Both the position numbers and the translations under genes were made by a program. This document shows, one piece after another, positions 39,501 to 51,500 of a DNA stretch of 64,000 bases (position 1 is its first letter; the number at the start of each line of letters is the position of its first letter). Source of the DNA: Diadema setosum. Its lineage: Eukaryota; Echinodermata; Echinoidea; Diadematoida; Diadematidae. The stretch lies in the NCBI GenBank assembly GCA_033980235.1, contig CM067072.1, forward strand, positions 32,525,759 to 32,589,758, in the 5' to 3' direction. A model generated the notes under the pieces. That model searched no databases. It was given only the letters and a program-made list of their open reading frames with translations, and was not told the origin of the DNA.

Positions 39501-42500
39501 CAGGTTCGCTTTTTGGCAAACCCAGCAGTCAGGTTCGCTTTTTGGCGAACCTGGCAGGGCAGTCAGGGTTCGCTTTCTAGTGAACCTGGGAGCATTATTT
39601 TCAGTAGAAAATGCCATTTTTTGCACATTGATGGATCAATTTTTAACAAATTTTTCCCAAAATCGAGTGCTTTTTTGTAGACTGTTTCGGAAAGTCTCTT
39701 TTTATTTTGGACTGGGTTAATTATGTCACATGATGTTACAAAAATCACATAATAAAAAAACATATGTGTATACCGGATGTACACTGTCAGAGATGCTATA
39801 CAATACGATTTTATAGTATTATATGTAAGTACAATAAACAGTATGAAATGCGATAATACAATATTGCCTCCTGAAAGTACGACTTTTCATCTTTCAATTA
39901 AGATTTAAAATGAAGCATATATCAACCACAGAAAACTGCAGAAAACAGCATTATCAAATAGAAAGATTTACCACTAAATACCTGCAACCCCTACAAAATC
40001 ATTGAATAACAAGCCTATGAATGGGCGGGAAATGCACAGATGCTTTACAATTTTCTCATCAATGTTGATGAAGTAGCAACATTTTTACATGCCTGTTCTT
40101 ACCAGGGAAACACTTTTTCTGACATTTCACTTGCCCAGAATCAACAGGCTAGCGATGGTGTCAAGATTTCATGAAAATCTGATTTTCCTCTCAAAAATCA
40201 GATTTTTTTTTCTTATATTCCATTTGTTTTTCTATGTCAAGAAGTTGGCATCTCTCCACTGTAGAGAGCAAAAGTACATTTTAGTCTTGGACTACATATT
40301 GTACAAATGGCTGACGCTACCCGAGTTTAAGTGTACATAGTTAGGGTGTATGCTATTGTATACAACATGAACACATGATGGGCTGTTTTGTTTTGGCAAC
40401 CTGGGAAGAGGTTGCCATATGTGTAATTTGTGGCTTATGTTGTGGTTTGTGAGGCCAATCCTTATAAGCACCCAGCCATGTGGCAGGAGATTCCAATGAC
40501 TTCCTGTACGTAAAGTGTACAATGTCCTGAAAGGAGTTACGTGTGCTGTGTTTCCTGTCACCAAGAAGCTACAGTGTGTGAGCAATCCATGAATTGATAC
40601 AGCTCTATTGAAACAGTGACAACAATAACAGCTAGAGAAGCACTCTGAGAGCGCAGACCTCCACCAAGCAGCTCATTTCCACCCATGTATATACAATGTA
40701 TCCACACATGCTTATTTGATTTCCCAATGATACTGAGTCTACCCAAGGAGATTTAACCCGTTGAGGACGAGTCCCGAGTATACTCGGGCAAGCGTCTTGG
40801 AAATGCATGTTGTAGCAAAATCAAACCGTCCGCTACGGGTTAATATTTCTTTGAGTCTACATTATCTTTACTAATAGGCCTGCATGGTGCACCTTGAGCT
40901 CACACAAAGTGCATGTATGCATATACCTCAAATATGCATATCTTGAACTCCCTCATTAGTTGGCCCTATTTGCGAATAATCATCTTCAAAAAAAAAAAAA
41001 AAAAAAAAAAAAATGTGGATCTGGGCAGTGATCGAGATAACTACAAAAATCTGTTTCTTGTGTCATTAACAGCTTTTCTTGTAAGTTTCATCCAAATCCG
41101 TTCACAACTTTTTGAGTTATTTTGCAAACAGACTGACAAACCAATGCTAGCAAAAACAAAACTTCCTTGACAGAAGTAATAATGACACCAAAAACAACAA
41201 CAACAGCAAAAATAGTTGTAGTGCCCTGCAGCAACAGAAACAATATACAAATGATGCACAGGACTGAGTGGATCGGTGAGAACTGGATGCACGAGTTTAA
41301 CTTTGGAACTGTTTAACCCTAAAAAGACTGGGGGGGCCTAAAAGGCCCCCCCCCCCTCGACATTTTGCACGATAACTCTCTGCAACACGCAATGCTCTCG
41401 CCGCGATGCTCTATGACTTTTTTCTTTAGAGTTTCCCGCACATTTTGACACCAAATTTGTGACGCCCGGGGCTACGGTTCTGAAGTTACATAACTTTTTG
41501 TACATGCACGTGAGGCCGAAAATGGCTCAAAAATGTGATTTTGTGTACAAAGTCAATGCAAATTGAGTTTTTTTCACATGGTTCATATAAATATTTTTTA
41601 CTCTCAATGGCTAAAATTAATTTGTTTTAGGAGTATTATGCTTCAAAAAGTGTCTGCCACAAATTTTGTTAAAAAAACAACAAAAACCAAAGGTCGAAAA
41701 AACAAAGAAATACATAAGAAATTCATAAAACAATAAAATACACAAGAAATTAATTTTGATACCGAATTTTATTTCAAGTACATTTGCTAAGTATGCCACA
41801 AAGAATAATTAGACCAAAAATGAGCACTTTTGGAGCTTTATTTACTGATTTAGATCAAAGAGTCTGATTTCTCGCATAAATTAGCATAATTAATCAAAAT
41901 AAAATAAAAGAAGACGATTTTGTAAAATTTAAATATACGATCTTGTAGATTACATCGCACACTACCATTGTGCAAATTTCCGTGGCGATCGTGCGATCCA
42001 CGGCCGAGATCTTAAGGGGGGCCCTTTAGGCCCCCCCCCCCCCAGTCTTTCGAGCAACCAAAATAGCCCAGTCTTTTTAGGGTTAAACCCATGAGCGCAG
42101 CGAGTGGGTTTTAGACTTTTCCAAAGTTAAACGAGAGCATCCAATTCTCACTGATCCATGAAATAGGCCTGTGAAACATTTGTGTTTTAAAATGGGCCCC
42201 ATACATTCATGAAATACAACCATTTTCCCCATTATGCATCCAGTACACCTACAACACTATACAAGACTTGAGCCATGCGTTCGGAATTTACCGGACGCAT
42301 GGCCATGCGTTCAAATTTTATCAGATGCATGGCTCAGTATGGACCAGTAAAAATCAATGCATGACAATGGACCAATCAGATTGCAGAGATTCTAAAGCCC
42401 ATTTTATAAAGCTACATGTACAACTTGTACAGTATCACAACTACAATCGTACCAGGTCTATATAATATCATAAAAGAATTTGTGGATAGGTTTATTATAG

Positions 42501-45500
42501 TACTTGTTAGAAATTTTTGTCTCCCTTCAGATGTGTGATATCCTGGAGACTAGCAATTATTATTATTATTATTATAATTATATTTACTATTATCATTATA
42601 TATTGGGCATTTCAGTTTCACTAGTTGTTGAAAATGTTTGCTGTGGCCACACAAAGTAAGATGAACCAGGAAGGATTATGATGTATATGAAAATGCCTTT
42701 TTTTTTCTGGTACAGATGAAATATGATAACCATGTGTCAAGGCTGGACCCCACAATAATGTCTGGAAAATATCATTTGAGTTTGCAGTTTCATCAGTGAA
42801 GATTTTTTTTTTTTTTTTTTTTTGGGGGGGGGGGCAATTTATTGAGAAAATACTACTCACTCTTCATTATTATGATACACATGTATGTGATTGCAACATT
42901 AAGAGTGTTTCTTGTACCGAGGGATTCAGTGACAGTAGCATTAATTGTGATCGGGATTTTATTACAGTATGATGCATGCACCAAGTGAGCTTTTGTGAGA
43001 AACGACTACATACAGAGATAGGGTTGAACTATAAAGGCCGTGTCACACCATTCCGGGCAAGCTACGCGGGCTTGTGGCGAGGAGGTAGTTTCCAGCACGT
43101 AGAAGATTTTCAGCGGGCGAACAAGAATGCTTGCAATTTTCATTCATGCCTTGAACTTCAACGGCTTGACTTACGGGGAAACAAATTTACTCCCCGGAGC
43201 TCTCCGCAGTTGGTCCGCACCTGACAGTATCTAGCGCGTAGTTGCCCGGAGGTGCTCACGCAAGTCCGATTTAACCGCAGCCAAGTTTTGAGCATGCCCA
43301 AAACTTTTTCCGGGTGAGTCGCGGGAATGCCCGTAGAGGTCCACGCAGAACGCCAGTAGGAGTCCCTTAGCGGCAGATACTTCCCAGGCAATTCCCACGC
43401 AGGTACTTCGCAGTCCCGTATGCAGCCAAGATAATGAAATTCTGTGAGATTTCAGCCATTCCATTAGAGGAATTCCTTCACTGAGTTGTCAGCCCCCACG
43501 CGACTGGTACAAATGTCACACAGTATACTCGCAAGTATAATGCGTCCAGCAAGTAAGACACATGCGCTGACTCGCACAAATCCTTTTCCGCCCTCAGGAA
43601 TGTCCGGTATGCTAGAAAATCCCTACACGTAACAAGCCCGAGTAGCTTGCCCGGAAAGGTGTGACAGGGCCTAAACACGGTTGCGGGTAAAATAATATGC
43701 GTGCGCACCTCCGGGCGACTACTTTTGAGATACATGCTAGGTACTGTCATGTGCGGATCATCTACGGGGACCTCCGGGTAGTCAAAATTGTTCTTTGCAA
43801 GTCACACACAAGGCTGGTGTGACACGGCCTTTAGTACTGCTATCGAAAAGTATAGATTACTGTAAAAGTAAAGTTTGACCTGGCGGTTAGTTTTGATCGT
43901 TTCGTAAATGCGCTTTAAGAAATGTGCTTTAGTGCAAGAAACATTGCCGATGAACCATGGCCCTTGTAAGATTGCTTTGTACTATGTCTGTTTGTGTGCA
44001 CAGTGTGTACGTTTGTGTATTTCTAATTGTCTACAAAACATTGTTTGCATTGAAAGAACATGTACAGTAGTGTAGGTCATCGTTCAAGATACAGTTCACT
44101 CCCGTTATAATGAAGTCCTCGGGACCGGCAATTTTCTTTCGTTACATCGAAATTTTGTTATAACCAAACAAATAAACAAGAAAAAAACAGAGAGCTTATA
44201 ATGTTACGGTATTAATTTTTACTTCGTTGTAACCGGAATTTCATTATAACCGTGTTCATTATAATAGGAGTGTGCTGTATAAGTGTGCTGAGAGATAACC
44301 ATCAATTAAAGATCTCCAGGTCAAATTTGGTGGAAATTATCAATAGGAACAAGCAACAGTGAACCTTGACATTAAGATGCTCCAACTCGTTCTGCTCACT
44401 CCAGGATGCCCTTTGAGGAGTTCTGCTCACACTTCACAACTCTGGTCATCTGCCGCATGCCCAACCAAGCCTTCTTCAGCCTCCACCGCACCTGGCACGA
44501 GACGCTCCTCCTCAGCCAGTGGAAGTTCAATTCCAACGCTGTCCAGAACCGTGCTGGTGGCTGCATCAATAACAAGGAGACTTTCCTGCAGAACCCACAG
44601 GTATGTTCTCCTCTCCATACCTCTGATTTTATTTCCCCCCCCACCTTTTTCTATGATTATTTTCAATATATTAATTACCTATGTGTATTCTCCTCTTTGT
44701 TTTGCAGTTTGTGTCAACAGCTCAAATGTCTGTCTACTATAATACACTGCAGGTTAATATTGATAAAGGTACACCCAGGGCTATCAACTGGTTTGTTTTG
44801 GTAATCGTTATTAAAAGTATGTTTTTTCTTTATCAAAATAGGAAATATCATTGTTCTAAAGGCCGTGTCACACCAGCCTTGCGTGCGACTTCCGAAGAAC
44901 ATTTTTGTTATCCGGAGGTCCCCGCAGATGACCCGCACATGACAGTACCTAGCATGTATCTCAAAAGTAGTTACCCGGAGGTGCGCACGCTGGCTCTGTT
45001 TACCCGCTGCCAAAAAAGGCCCTGTCACACCAGCTACGCGGGCTTATTGCGTATGGGGATTTTTCAGCACGCAGAATAATTTCTGCGGCCGGACAAGGTT
45101 TACGGCGAGTTTGGCGTGGGTATTACATGATAAACGCGTGATACCTAAGTCCTTCCTGCGTGTATTCCGTTGAACTGCATGTTAGGCGAGTGGGTGTCAC
45201 GTGATAGCTTCGTGATAGCTTCTTTTATGTCAGTTACGGGCGACATACGGGCTCTGCGAAGTACCTGCGCCACAACTGCGTGTTATCTGCGTACTAGTCG
45301 CCTGCGAGGTGAGTGCTAGCCTGAACAATAGGCTGGTTCGAGTGGATGGGCAAACAATCATTTGTCAACTAGCTTTCAAGAAGTGAAGATGCCCCGTAGA
45401 CGGAAAGTGCACATTAAGGGCAGAGAACGTCCAATGGATGGACAGCCACAAAGCCCGGAAGATTCACAGCAAATGCATCAAATTGCTGCTGAAGTCCATT

Positions 45501-48500
45501 CGGCGGATGAAGTCCTGTCCGAAAGGGACCAGGTAGTCCTCGACGCCACAGAGGACAGAGGACAAAGAAGAGAATGAGCCCACAAATGGCACGCACTCCC
45601 TTCACATAGGCATAGATCAGCGGGCAACTTACCTACTTCAAGTGGGTCAAATGCCTGTGAATTGCGGCGGCTACGGCCCTCCTACGGGTGTTCTGCGTGG
45701 AACTCTTCGGGCAATCCTCGCGACTCATCCGGAAATAGTTTTGGTCATGCTCAAAACTTTGCTGCGGGAAAATTGGACTAGCGTGCGCACCTTCGGGCAA
45801 CTAAGGACGAGATAAGTGCTAGGTACTGTCAAGTTCGGGCCAACTGCGGAGAGCTCCGGGTAGCAAATTTGTTTCCCCGCAAGTCAAGCCGCAAAACTTC
45901 CCCAGATACGGTATGACAAGGCCTTGAGCATGCTCAAAACTTGGTCCGGAAGAGTCACGGGAGTAGCCCGTAGAGGTACGCGCAGAACACAAGTAGGAAA
46001 CCCTTACCGGTAGCACCTCACAGGCAACTCCAAAGCAGGTACTTCGCAATCCCCGTAAGTCGCTCGTAACAGAAAATGGATCGGTTTCAAAGCTCTCACG
46101 CGAGTCACACGGAACGCACGCAAGTAGAAGCTAAGTAGCACGCGTCTAGTAAGTAAGAAACAAGTGCGAAAATTGCCAACATTCTTGTCCGCCCGCGGAA
46201 AATCTTCTACGTGCTTTAGACTACCTCCTCGCCACAAGCCCGCGTAGCTTGCCCGGACAGGTGTGACACCGCCTTAAAGGAGAAAAATCCTTTTTTCAAG
46301 TCTTTTGTAGTGTGCTCATTGTAGACAAGTTTCCTCTTCTTCATTTTTCACCAAATATCTCAGCTTTCAAAATGTGTTTTTGACTGTGCAACAGTGTTTT
46401 TTTTTTCTTTCTTTTTTTAACTGCAGAGGTTGACAGTACTTTGCATCATAAACAAATCTGTGTTATGTGTACTTTTTCCGTTGATTCGATTATTCTGGTA
46501 ATTGTGATTCTAGAGCATGTACTCTTTTGCATGGTTTTGAAGGAAATTACAATAAAAGTCTGTGTAGGTAGAAATGATTGGAATAGGTGGATCCCTCAGT
46601 ACAGACTGTGACATGATAGGATCACCTGTAAAATGCCTAAAGAAATTATATAGAAATGGCATCATGCAATTGTAGAGAAGTTAGGGAAAAAGCAAAGAAC
46701 TCTGTATGACCTCTTGATTTTATGCGAGGACTCAAAAAAGGTGATACAGGTCAACCAAGTCAATCTTGAGTTTTTCATATTTTCTGAAAGAGCTATTCTA
46801 CATTATTTCTAATTTTGGGATCACAAAATGAATGGGAAAGTGTGTTTCCAACAGTTTTTCTCCAACCCTTCCCCCCCCCCCCCTAGAGTAGTGTGATCAG
46901 GTATGTCCTAGAGGCCCCATTTCATTTCTTAAAAATCCTTTGCGCACTCTTCACTTTCAACTCCAATAACTTTTGAACAGATAATGCTACTGCCTTGAAA
47001 GTTGACATTAGTTATGGCCAGAATGTATTTATGTAGCATGCTCAATTTCAGCTCAATCTTTACTATTATTCCTTCATTGTTGTTGCTCAGGTGGTTTGCA
47101 TCCTGTTTTTTTTTTTCCCATTCATCGCACAGCTAGCACGGCTTAGTAAAGATAAAATGCTTGAATTGCCCTGTACTTCAGAGCCTGTTTTCTCAGTTCA
47201 CACTTTTCCAGATTGTGTGTTTCTTTCCAATATTTTGATAGGTTAGGAGAGTCCATTTCAATTGAGTAATACATCATTTTAAAGCTTAGAGTCTGCTCCT
47301 TCAGAATCTACCCTTAACTAAAAATTCATGTCTGGTGACTTTTCATTGTCCCCGCCGAACGAGTTCGAGCAGGGGACTGTGAAACGGGCTCCGTACGTGT
47401 GTGTGTCTGTGTGTCCGTGTGTCCGTCCGTGCGTCCGTGTGTGATCAAAATGTTCAAAATGCTACTTCTTCGCCATTTCTAACCCGATTTTGATTCTGTT
47501 TGCTTTATATGATAGCACTACATGGGAGCTTTGAAACTTCTATACAGAATTTCAGTTGTGACCTTTGACCTTGACCTTTGACCTATATTGTACATTTTGC
47601 TTCAAAATGCTACTCCTTCGCCATTTTTAACCCGATTTTGATTCCGTTTGCTTTATATGATGGCACTAGGTGAGGGCTTCAAAACTACTACACAGAATTT
47701 TGACCTTTGACTTCTTTGACCTTTGACCTTGATTTTTGACCTATATTGTACATTGCCTACAAAATGCTACTCCTTCGCCATTTGTAACCCGATTTCGATT
47801 CCGTTTGCTTTATGTGATGGCACTAGGTGAGGGCTTCAAAACTTCTACACAGAATTTTGACCTTTGACTTCTTTGACCTTTGACCTTGATTTTTGACCTG
47901 TATTGTACATTTTGCTACCAAATGTTAGTACTCCTTCACCATTTCTAACCCGATTTCGATTCCGTTTGCTTTATGTGATGGCACTACTTGAGGGCTTCAA
48001 AACTTCTACACAAAATTTTGACCTTTGACCTTGATTTTTTTACCTATATTGTACATTGGCTACAAAATGCTACTCCTTCGTCATTTCTAACCCGATTTCG
48101 ATTCCGTTTGCTTTATGTGATGGCACTAGGTGAGGGCTTCAAAACTTCTACATAGAATTTTGACCCTTGACTTCTTTCACCTTTGACCTTGATCTTTTTA
48201 CCTATATTGTACATTTTGCTACTAAATGCTACTTCCGGCGGGGACATATTTTACGCACCGCGTAATTTCTCCTTTTCCTTGTTGGTTTTGTGATGCAGAG
48301 TCACATACAGTTACAGATAATGTAGGCAGATACAAGGAAGATAATTTGACACCCTTAACATTGCAAACTTGGTAAATGAGGTAAAGGTAGGAGTTTGAAA
48401 CAGCCACCATTTCAACCCCTGATTGTGAATCCCTTCTTCCCCCCCCCTAGTTTCTCCTGAGTGTGGACACAGAGAAAGATGACATCATTGTGTCACTGTC

Positions 48501-51500
48501 ACAACCAGACACCAGAGCTGACCAGAATGAACAGGCAAAGACCATCGGCTTTTACGTCATGGAGGTGAGTCGGTGATTGTGTACATCTGGATGCATACAG
48601 CTCGCCTGATCTCACGACCACCAGCTTTAGAACTTATGTTTGTCAACTGACTTGCTGGAAACAAAGTGATACTGCATATGCCGTATATTTAGCGAGTCTA
48701 AATTTTCGCGAATCGGAACTTCCCGACGATTTCACGAGTGGTTAAATTCGCGATCGTGGAGTCCTGCACTGAAGGAAGAAATGTATGCACGGGTACGTCA
48801 CATCTACTAGTGTGATCGGAGTCAATATTTGCGTGTGTCTTTAATTCCACGAGCACCTGAAATATTTGGCGTATACAGCACTGTGTCATGGGGACATTGA
48901 AAAGAGAAGCAAACTCCTGTAATTACAGAGAGCGTGTACGATCCATGCAGATTCCTATTAAACAGTCGTATAGTCTGGCTTCTGCAGTGCTGGATGTTCA
49001 TCTGTAATAATACCTTATATGTATGCAGGGCCACATTGGTGAACCACTTTCAATATCCATACTTAACCCTTGAAGACTAGTCACGAGTATACTCAGGCAG
49101 GTGTTTATGGGAAATAAGTATTGTAGCAAAATCAGCCTGTCTTCTTCTTCTGTGGAATGTCATTATACCAATACAAACTTTGTCAGAGATATTTGTCTTC
49201 TATAAAGCAAACTATTACAATGCTTACATGTGGAAGATAACTTAATGGGCATCTTCATGTAGTTATAGAGTAAAATATCCAGTTTGCGGCAGTTAAAGCA
49301 TTGTTAAGAGTTTTTCCAACTTGTAAACAAATCAGGCAAATTATTTTCAACCATTTCATATATCATAAACAAGATTATTCATTAACACAATTGTTTTCAT
49401 GAAAGAAATTTACCATTGACCAACGCAGTTTTCATGATTTACCAGGGCAAAACCCAGCACAATTTTCGCCGATAAGGGCGATATGCGACGTAGTATTTCT
49501 GCTTGCGGCACGATGTACAATCCCTATGCAATACGCACGTGCTCCGTGATCTTTAGCTGAACGCCTTCACATGTCTCGCGAACATTGCGTAAGCGCCAAT
49601 TCCCATTGCGAAAGCACGTGAAAATAGTGTGCGCACATGCATCGGCCGCAAACAAGTTCGCACTTCTGGCGGTGTTGTTGATGTCTTTCTCGTGTTTTTG
49701 TCATTTTTTCGATGGTAACATCCACTTTCTGAAAAAAATGGCGGCCCACATCGGCTCGCGAAAATTCTATTTTACGTGAGGATATGTTTTCAAAATCCAT
49801 GAACATCGAGAAAACGAAAAAAAATCCAGTTTCTTGGACCATTGTTTCTTAACTGTTATGTTAAGAAGTACCGAAAATTTCATTTTGGATGCGATATGTT
49901 GTCATTTAGGTGAGAAAATTTCACTTTCGTCAGAGATCGTGCCCATTTTATCGGTTGGTTTTTGTTGATTGCTAGTGTGTTAGTATATGAGTAGTGTGCA
50001 TGTAACTGTGCAATGCTGTGTTTAGCTGTATATTACCGTGAATGTTGTACCTGCCGCGAACGGCTGCACGGCCGCTTACTGACGCAGTTACTCTACTTTA
50101 AGTTTTAATTTGATAAAAAATATCAGAATATAGTGTGTAGAAAAAAAAACAACAACAATTATTTTCTTGTTTGATGGTATGAACTTGGTGATGGGATGGT
50201 CCAGAATTCAATGGCTTTGACAAGGAAACCCAAAGCTGTAAATGAATAAAGAGACAAACAAACAGATGAGCAAATTACAGGCATGATATTCTGTAGATTT
50301 AAATCTCATTTCAATTTTTTTTTTCTCAAGCTTATACACATTTTGCTTTTTACATGTAGCAAAATCACCTGAAATTTTTGATTTCCAATTTTTTAAACAA
50401 ACCTCAATATCATCCCTGATTATTATGAAATGCAACCAAAGTATACATGTACCTGTGTTCAGCAACAATGCATGATCCTCGAGTTCTCATAATTTTTTGA
50501 AAGAAGAAAGTACGCTTCTCTACTTTTTCCTGTCTGGAGAAGAGAATATTTTCTTTATCTTTAAGCGTGCTAAGTAACATTACGTCATACTAATTTTCTT
50601 GACAGGTTGAAAGCAATAGAAAGTACAGGGCACACTCAATCAAGCAAAAGGCCTTCATGTCTACATACATCAACTCCCGGAGTGTGTTCGCCAAGCAGAC
50701 CCTCCTCAGAGGGCGCTACATCATTGTGCCAACGACCTTTGAACCCAAGATCGAATCACCTCTAATGCTGAGGGTTTTCTCAGACACTGGGGCCGGAGTA
50801 AAGTAAGTTTAACACTTTCCTCATGCCAGCTAGTTCACTCCTGTTTAGTGTTCATAGTTTCTGTTTTACTATCTGCACTAGTTTTACTCCGATATGATGT
50901 TTACATATCATTATTAGTGCTTTGTAAGTTTTACAAACTCCTAGTCTGTATTAGATGGCACTTCAAGTCTGTCATGGTTTCCAATGACTTTTTTTTCCCT
51001 TTGCTGATGCTGAATCTAAATATTTGTTGTTAGTTATTGCAATAAGCAGCAACAGTAATCATTGCAATCTATTTTTTTTTTATAATGCAAATTTTTTATT
51101 AATTCTATCATTATCATCATCATTATCACCATCACCATCACTGTAATTCTCATCTTACTTTCATTATTATTCTAAATAGTGAGAATGTTTGTGGTAATGC
51201 TAGGTTGAATTTACATACAGTACAATTTTGCCCCCTTTGTTGTATCTTTTTAGTGAGTTCTCTAGTGGCAGTTTTCATAATACTGTTGTTGCTTACAGTC
51301 ATTATCTTATACATGTATACAGCCTGTAGTTACTGTAACTTGTACTTATCAGCATCTGTATTTGCTGTATCTTTAATGTGAATTATGACTGTATTTCTTG
51401 TCCTTTATTGTTTTTGCTTCAGAGAACTGAAAGAAGACTACCCCTCCCCTGGAGCAATGGAGTGTTGTCGTGGTGGAAACATCCAAGTTGTGTCACAAGT

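Larger units (their letters stand above)
24921..39716. mobile_element. Giant foldback (TU-like) element between TTAA sites, 14.8 kb
   Basis: TTAA at 24917-24920 and 39717-39720 flank ends that read CCCAGTCCAAAATAAAAAG and the reverse complement. The left arm (24921 to about 29490) pairs with the right arm (about 33880-39716). Identity is very high over long parts: 28268-28450 is repeated inverted at 34633-34815. Each arm has an outer unique end, an array of a 29-bp satellite and an inner unique part. The 4.4 kb centre encodes no transposase I can recognise. The layout is that of foldback transposons, including the sea-urchin TU elements whose arms also carry short tandem repeats. The TTAA flanks suggest piggyBac-type insertion. 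Confidence 0.8.
24026..44404 (+). other. CAPN5: CAPN5 intron 6 (20.4 kb)
   Basis: The largest intron of the gene. It holds the foldback element 24921-39716, a mini-element (40753-40843), nested MITEs (41248-42182) and a GTGTCACACC element (43032-43833). 24030-24900, 39725-40740 and 43840-44400 hold no recognised feature. Confidence 0.9.
44601..48450 (+). other. CAPN5: CAPN5 intron 7
   Basis: 3.85 kb, mostly the element 44857-46276 and the nested pair 46690-48310. Confidence 0.85.

Noticed and set aside
38752..39720. Similar long frames in the right array
   Set aside because: Same satellite in reverse orientation; the same reasoning applies.
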